64,000 nucleotides of DNA from NCBI GenBank assembly GCA_016719785.1, contig JADJYJ010000006.1:248001-312000 (forward strand). Direction: 5' to 3'. Of the stretch, positions 59,471-64,000 are shown piece after piece; positions within the stretch are counted from its first letter, which is position 1; each line of letters opens with the position of its first letter. This DNA is from Candidatus Amarolinea dominans. GTDB lineage: Bacteria > Chloroflexota > Anaerolineae > SSC4 > Amarolineaceae. The notes beneath the pieces were generated by a model. It was given only the letters and a program-made list of their open reading frames with translations, did not search any database and was not told the DNA's origin. Both the position numbers and the translations under genes were made by a program.

Positions 59471-61615
59471 TAAGGAGCGTGCGCCGCGGCAGGCGCTTCC
59501 CACCCCACCTCCGGTCCAATTTCCCTGCAGCCAGTAGGTGCATGCTTTATTGACAGCGCATGCGCCGCATCCGGCGTCTAAAGAAGCTGTCCAGGAAAAA
59601 GTACACTCGCCGGTAGCATATGTCCCATTGGGTGTAACGGGTACTGACGGCGCAGAGATGTCTCTGCTGATATTCGCCCAGTTTGACCAGTTTCCGTTTT
59701 GTCCGGATACGTTTTTCCCTGCGACGCGCACGCCATAGCTGCCGGTTGAAAAACCCGAGTTGAAATTGGATGTAAAAGAGATCGCTGTCTGATTGCTTGT
59801 CCAGTCCCATCCGCTTCCCTGTCGTTGCAGATCATAGGATGCTGCTGCGGGAGATACTGCAGACCATGTCCATGTACCATTACCGCTTGTACAGGCAGGA
59901 CTCGCATTTACCACCGGTGTACCCGGTGTGGGCGACGGGATGGCAGTTGGAAAAACACAAGAATCATTTGTTGCCCATGCTGATTGCGTATCAAAACTAT
60001 CGCGGGAGCGGACTCTGCCGTAGACCGTGATGCCCGGGCCAAAAGCGCTGGCCGGCGTTGATTTGGTAATACCCGATGTCCAACCGTCGGGCCAGGTATC
60101 GTTTGAATAGATGACAGATGATGAGCCAAAATTGGGATCTGTGGAAAGCCGCGCCCAGTACGGATAGTTGTGCAACCCGCCGCAGCCTGTATCGGTCGCA
60201 GGGCTCCAAGAGGCCGAGACTGAACCGTTGGTGTTACAGATTAAGTTCAGCCCGCCGGGCGTTGTGGGAGCTGTGACGTCGCGGCCGATGTTGAGCCAGG
60301 AGGACCAGATCGGCTCTGCCATTTTCCAGGAAACACGAATACCGTAGTTGCCGGTCGCGTAGCCTGAAAAAGATGGGGTGAACGAGTTGCCGGAGACAGA
60401 GCTTGTCCAGTTCCAGGCAGTGGCGCCGGCCGAGTTTTGGCGAGAGACATCATAGTTTCCGGCTTGTCCTGTCCAGCTCCAGGTGCTGTTGGTGTTCGTG
60501 CAAAGAGGAGATGCAGATAAAGTAACCGGCGTTGGCGCCGGCCACAAGGAACCGCAGCAGGTGTCTTTACAGTTGAACGTATTATCCTCACACCACTGAT
60601 CTTCGCAGTTGGCATCGCCAATGCCCCCGTCCCCGGGCGTCCATCTATAATGTCCAGCCAGATAGGTTAAGTTACACTGGCTGTTACCATTAGTTCCGCC
60701 ACGCCATATATTATCCGGATCAAATGGGTTACCTTTCCGACAGTCTCCTGTACATGCATTACCGGAACAACTACAGTTAGTACTATTATATGTGCTCGCA
60801 CTTCGACAACACGAGCCGTTGTTTTGACACATAAACTCACCCGGTTGACAGCCTGGCGGTTGTACATCGCACGCACCGCAGGTACACGTATTGTTATTGC
60901 TGCAATAGTTACAGCTTGGTGCCCCGTTAAACTGTCCATTACTCCAACATCCGCTGGCATTTCCATTCCAGTTGCTACATGGCCCTCCCCAGTTCGAACC
61001 TTCGCATCCTTGCGGAATGGGTGTTATGGTAGGACTTCCCGGAGGGGCAGATGAAGAGCTTCCGCTTCCGGCGCAGTCACTGCTCACGCCGGATCCCCAG
61101 ACTGTCTGATTGGGTGTACAAATGCCGTCGTACTCACCGTTAAAGCAGGTCACAGCCTGACCATAGGCGTTACAGCAGGTTTTATAAATAGAAGTTCCAA
61201 TAGCACACCCATCAGAAGTACATTTTCCCGGCCGCAGGCCAGTCTGGCCCAGACAACTGTCTGTAACAGGGCAGCGCACAGGCTCCCAGTGGTAGGAGCA
61301 GTCTGTGACGAATCGAGGATCTACCTCATCAACAAGGCATTCCGCATTATGAAAATAGGTCCAGATCCGCTCTCCCTGACACACAGACTCTCCGCTCCCC
61401 GGCACACAACAAACATTGGGAGGAGGAGGTCGGGTACAGCCGTCTTCCCGGCAGAGCGCGCCGGGCGCGCAGTCCGGGTCTCCCTCATAGGTACAGTCGC
61501 AGTTTTCCGCACAGCTTCGCGCCTGAACGGAAAAATCCGCCGAATGCCGAAAATACACGTTGGCAACACTCAAGACAAGGAAAGCAGCAATGGCGCAGAC
61601 AAATGCGTTTCTCAT
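59108..61615 (-). CDS. Cysteine-rich secreted protein with Fn3-like domains; 3' end derived from repeats
   Basis: 835 residues. N-terminal signal peptide MRNAFVCAIAAFLVLSVANV. Residues about 30-330 are very rich in Cys (pairs such as CAENCDCTYEGDPDC, NVCCVPGSG, CSNNNTCTCGACD) without a known fold. Residues about 355-690 are two or three beta-sandwich, Fn3-like repeats (WSWTGQAGNYDVSRQNSAG, ITVYGRVRSRDSFDTQSAW, SYGVRVAGKNVSGQNGNWSN). From about residue 700 the frame is encoded by the direct-repeat cluster (GGPAQGW, RLDDYSAAQPSQGYVH), so the original C-terminus is probably lost. Its start overlaps the stop of the upstream gene as ATGA (translational coupling). GC content is visibly lower than in the rest of the window, suggesting transfer. 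Function unknown. Confidence 0.75.
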   Translation of the reverse strand: MRNAFVCAIAAFLVLSVANVYFRHSADFSVQARSCAENCDCTYEGDPDCAPGALCREDGCTRPPPPNVCCVPGSGESVCQGERIWTYFHNAECLVDEVDPRFVTDCSYHWEPVRCPVTDSCLGQTGLRPGKCTSDGCAIGTSIYKTCCNAYGQAVTCFNGEYDGICTPNQTVWGSGVSSDCAGSGSSSSAPPGSPTITPIPQGCEGSNWGGPCSNWNGNASGCWSNGQFNGAPSCNYCSNNNTCTCGACDVQPPGCQPGEFMCQNNGSCCRSASTYNSTNCSCSGNACTGDCRKGNPFDPDNIWRGGTNGNSQCNLTYLAGHYRWTPGDGGIGDANCEDQWCEDNTFNCKDTCCGSLWPAPTPVTLSASPLCTNTNSTWSWTGQAGNYDVSRQNSAGATAWNWTSSVSGNSFTPSFSGYATGNYGIRVSWKMAEPIWSSWLNIGRDVTAPTTPGGLNLICNTNGSVSASWSPATDTGCGGLHNYPYWARLSTDPNFGSSSVIYSNDTWPDGWTSGITKSTPASAFGPGITVYGRVRSRDSFDTQSAWATNDSCVFPTAIPSPTPGTPVVNASPACTSGNGTWTWSAVSPAAASYDLQRQGSGWDWTSNQTAISFTSNFNSGFSTGSYGVRVAGKNVSGQNGNWSNWANISRDISAPSVPVTPNGTYATGECTFSWTASLDAGCGACAVNKACTYWLQGNWTGGGVGSACRGARSLPGGPAQGWTLPSSCAGWLPHKSPGKPTAPDRKRIGLRGGRPWRACARLDDYSAAQPSQGYVHGDWRVRRPAAPVQHNARVGRLFGCPTLAGVRTHRSVDLARCRVPLRSSSCCSPARGTV

Positions 61616-62136
61616 AAGGTTGTAAAATCAGCCGGCTGGATCAGCATAACCGGCTTGCTCTTGGCATCTGTCCGGCGAAGATAAATAACTATGTTGAAGC
61701 CTGATCCGACCAAGCGCGCTTCCTGCGCCTCCGCAATCTTTTCCCCTTGCCTGGCCACATCATAGCGGGTGAAACTTTGGCCGGTGATACGGTACACGGC
61801 CTCCAGTTTCAGCTTCTTGTTTTCCAAAATGATCAGAGGCTCCCGGCTGGCAGACGATACTGCCCACCCGGGCCGCAGACCCCCGCCAAACACCGCGAAC
61901 AGGCCTGCTCCGACCGGCAAAGCATAGCCCACCCCGGCGTATTGGCCTTCGAGGGTGACGACTTTGCCTGTCTTGCAGTACTGTTTGGAAACCGGACAGA
62001 AAAAACGGGTAGCAGGAGTAGGAGTGGATGCAGTCTGCTTGCCGGGCCGGCGGGTCGTCAGCAGCACGACAGTGAAAACAAGAACAACGACAGACAGAGC
62101 AAGAAAAAGTAAAAGTAGTTTGCGCCTCATATACAT
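61612..62136 (-). CDS. Single-TM envelope protein, unknown function
   Basis: 174 residues from ATG 62136 (MYMRRKLLLLFLALSVVVLV); other starts at 62160 (TTG) and 62130 (ATG) are possible, since no ribosome site is clear. One N-terminal TM helix, a Thr/Pro linker, then a soluble domain (SKQYCKTGKVVTLEGQYAGV, EAVYRITGQSFTRYDVARQG, GFNIVIYLRRTDAKSKP). I do not recognise it. The stop codon overlaps the start of the next gene (ATGA), and it follows the lipoprotein gene by 27 bases, so the three form one transcription unit. Confidence 0.7.
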   Translation of the reverse strand: MYMRRKLLLLFLALSVVVLVFTVVLLTTRRPGKQTASTPTPATRFFCPVSKQYCKTGKVVTLEGQYAGVGYALPVGAGLFAVFGGGLRPGWAVSSASREPLIILENKKLKLEAVYRITGQSFTRYDVARQGEKIAEAQEARLVGSGFNIVIYLRRTDAKSKPVMLIQPADFTTL

Positions 62137-62163
62137 CAGTATAGAGGAAAGTCCGCGCAAAAA

Positions 62164-63213
62164 TCAACTCATTTTGTTGCCGGCAAATACAAATGCGCCG
62201 TTGGCCTGAAGCACATGGTGAAATGAAAAATCGCCGGCTTTACTCAAGTCAAGGGAACCAATATACAATTCTACCTGTACATTTTTCCCATACATTGAAA
62301 CCGGTAGCAGGTCTCCTCTGACTCCTTTGAGTATTGCTTCTCCGGGCGCCACTTGCTTGCCCGCGTTATCTACAAATACCGCGTCGGCGTTATAGAAGGT
62401 CAAACCGGGACCCCAATTAATATCTTGGTAAGGAGCAAGTTGGTTCGGTACAAAAAACTTGACCTTACTGATCTGAACGCTTTTTGACAGCCCTGCACCC
62501 GGCTTGTAGCTCTTAATTTTCATGGGAATGTGGTATGGATTTACTATGACGTTATCTTTTGGCAGGCCATTGATGTCTATCATTATTGGCCCAGCCGGAC
62601 TTGGAACTTCCCACATCCTCGTCTCAGGTCCGGGTTCAAATGGCAGGGCGATTTTCCAGTTGCCTTTCTTTATCTCCTCCGGGGTGTTAGCTTGCTCTGT
62701 CAGCCTCGCAAGCACCTTTGGCTCCGTGATCACCACGGCCGGCGCCGGCGCAAACTCGCGAATCGTTTTTTTCTGCTGGCCGTCCCACCTCGGCGCGCCC
62801 AACACCTGCACCGACGACACTCGCCCCACCACCTCGCCCACAGTAACGCCGTAGGGATTGCCCTTTTCCGCCACATACTGCATCCCGCCCTTGCCATCAG
62901 GCTTGAGGCTCAGCCCCGCAATGGCCGGCCCCGTCACCATCTCGGCCGTTGGGGTGGGTGTTGATGTTTCGGTGGGGTCTACAATCGGCGTGTTGGTGTC
63001 GGTTGGGGTGGCGGTGTCAATGGCCGGCCGGGTGGGGGTGGCGGTTGGGGTGGCGGTGTCAGGGGCGGGAAGCGGCGTATTCGATGCGCCCCTCGTGGCG
63101 GTGATCTCAGCCACGCGGCCGGCGATGGGCGTCGGCCCGCGGCAGGCGCTCAGCAGGAGCAGCGCGCAGACAGCAAGCCAGGCTACGCATAGGAATTGAC
63201 GCTGCGTTTTCAT
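62164..63213 (-). CDS. Secreted lipoprotein, unknown function
   Basis: 349 residues from ATG 63213, with GGAGG six bases upstream. The signal peptide MKTQRQFLCVAWLAVCALLL ends in lipobox LSAC (Cys24). A Thr/Pro-rich linker of about 75 residues is encoded by GGGGTGGCGGTGTC-type repeats. The folded domain (about residues 100-349) has features such as GNPYGVTVGEVVGRVSSVQV, PSPAGPIMIDINGLPKDNVI and QVELYIGSLDLSKAGDFSFH. Family not recognised. It is the first gene of the three-gene minus-strand unit with the Cys-rich protein. The frame is open further upstream but through spacer repeats. Confidence 0.8.
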   Translation of the reverse strand: MKTQRQFLCVAWLAVCALLLLSACRGPTPIAGRVAEITATRGASNTPLPAPDTATPTATPTRPAIDTATPTDTNTPIVDPTETSTPTPTAEMVTGPAIAGLSLKPDGKGGMQYVAEKGNPYGVTVGEVVGRVSSVQVLGAPRWDGQQKKTIREFAPAPAVVITEPKVLARLTEQANTPEEIKKGNWKIALPFEPGPETRMWEVPSPAGPIMIDINGLPKDNVIVNPYHIPMKIKSYKPGAGLSKSVQISKVKFFVPNQLAPYQDINWGPGLTFYNADAVFVDNAGKQVAPGEAILKGVRGDLLPVSMYGKNVQVELYIGSLDLSKAGDFSFHHVLQANGAFVFAGNKMS

Positions 63214-63239
63214 CGTCAGCCTCCAGACAGGGAAATACT

Positions 63240-63327
63240 TCTTCAAGGAATTCTCACACAAAGCCACTAAGACACAAAGGAATCGGTTGGCGTCTTGGTG
63301 TCTTGGTGTCTTGGTGTGAGCTATGTT
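63240..63327. repeat. GTCTTGGT tandem repeat and CACAAAG-type repeat
   Basis: GTCTTGGT occurs three times in tandem (about 63293-63316), next to CACTAAGACACAAAGG. A similar motif AACGCAGAGACGCC...CGCAAAGACGCAAAGG lies at 63650-63682. These look like dispersed non-coding repeats. Confidence 0.6.
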
Positions 63328-63539
63328 GCGCCCTCGGCGGTGATTTCCGCCTTGCATTCTCCACTTTACCGTAGTTTCGGGCCTTTGGCAAGGGCTGCCG
63401 GCCTGCCTCAGCAAATCCAGACGAATTCACCGCGGAGTATCAAGCCCACCGAATGAATTCGGTGTCTGATACGTCAAACCCGCTCAAGCGGGTTACGCTG
63501 GTGGGAACTGGTCTTGTGGGGTTGTGGTGGTTGGGGTTA

Positions 63540-63841
63540 TGAATTCGCTCTGCCATGAATTTTACGCCTTGAACTGACACACCCAACACCAACCTGCTTC
63601 AGCAGGTTTCGGTGTATCAGACCGTGAATTCATTCACGGGGCGGTCCTCAACGCAGAGACGCCAGGGCGCAAAGACGCAAAGGATATTCGGGAGAGCGCT
63701 GCTCATTCACGGGTGATTCAGCTTGTGAATTCGTTCTGCCACGAATTTTACGCCTTGAACTGACACACCCAACACCAACCTGCTTCAGCAGGTTTCGGTG
63801 TATCAGACCGTGAATTCATTCACGGGGCGGTCCTCAACGCA
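63540..63841. repeat. 115-bp direct duplication with internal hairpins
   Basis: Copy 1 spans about 63541-63655 and copy 2 about 63727-63841, differing at only a few bases. Each contains AACCTGCTTCAGCAGGTT and CCGTGAATTCATTCACGG, both strong hairpins. A degenerate relative (CCGAATGAATTCGG) lies at 63450. No gene is seen between 63214 and 63850. Confidence 0.9.
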
Positions 63842-63850
63842 AAAGCATTT

Positions 63851-64000
63851 TTACGTGAGCAAATCGGCCGGCAGATGTGCGCAGCGGTTGAGGTAGCGAA
63901 TAGAGATGCGGCCCGCGGCTGGCACATCCAGGCGCGAGATCGCGGTGTTGACCAAGAAATAGGCCACGCCATCCAACGCCTGCTGGCCGTAGACTTTGAG
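63851..64000 (-). CDS. C-terminal end of a gene entering from the right edge (5' partial)
   Basis: A 49-residue open frame ends with TAA at 63853-63851. The translation includes VYGQQALDGVAYFLVNTAIS and ends LNRCAHLPADLLT. Codon use is like the GC-rich neighbours, and the frame runs to the window edge. The family is not recognised from this fragment. Confidence 0.6.
   Translation of the reverse strand, partial: LKVYGQQALDGVAYFLVNTAISRLDVPAAGRISIRYLNRCAHLPADLLT

Overview
The window looks like a GC-rich chromosome segment from a member of the Chloroflexota (Anaerolineae/Caldilineae-like). This is an inference from gene content, not from a marker gene. The clues are Opp-type sugar transport with GH32 enzymes, secreted prenyltransferase-repeat/DUF4430 proteins, hybrid histidine kinases with Chloroflexi-like architectures, CIRCE-controlled groESL, and many short dispersed repeats in the spacers. 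No rRNA, tRNA, CRISPR array or intact insertion sequence was found.

Layout. 1-16 kb holds housekeeping genes: the end of a DUF4397/LPTTG surface protein, a phosphofructokinase with pyrophosphate-type active-site residues, gyrB carrying two inteins in its TOPRIM motifs, an alpha-glucan phosphorylase, an unusually long GlnE with GlnD-like ACT domains, and a secreted 14-repeat propeller protein. 16-30.4 kb is a minus-strand block: a cold-shock gene with its own promoter and long leader, then a fructan/sucrose utilisation locus. That locus has two LacI regulators, a histidine-kinase-ATPase/AraC regulator, a substrate-binding lipoprotein, OppB/C permeases, an extracellular GH32 lipoprotein, OppD/F ATPases and a cytoplasmic GH32. 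LacI-type palindromic operators and a consensus promoter lie at its upstream end. 30.6-40.6 kb holds glnA (with an adenylylation-type tyrosine, so a likely target of the GlnE), a 7TM hybrid kinase, mutM, small envelope proteins (YtxH-like, LiaF-like, PspC) and ftsH.

40.8-53.1 kb is the most interesting part. A consensus promoter and a cobalamin riboswitch precede two secreted proteins that resemble the two halves of animal transcobalamin/intrinsic factor (alpha/alpha barrel repeats and DUF4430 beta domains). These are followed by EcfT, a fused double EcfA ATPase and an ECF S component. I read this as a B12 capture and uptake system. The ECF genes are split by two DNA methyltransferase genes, one of them frameshifted, and a rhodanese. 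53.1-59 kb holds groESL with promoter and CIRCE, four tandem 24-bp repeats and a second large hybrid kinase. 59-64 kb holds a repeat cluster that runs into the 3' end of a cysteine-rich secreted-protein gene, two more envelope genes of the same apparent operon, a repeat-filled spacer with a 115-bp direct duplication, and the end of one further gene.

Functional links proposed: GlnE with GlnA (nitrogen control); LacI and AraC-type regulators with the Opp transporter and GH32 enzymes (fructan use); riboswitch with transcobalamin-like proteins and ECF transporter (B12 uptake). All are inferred from sequence and gene order only.
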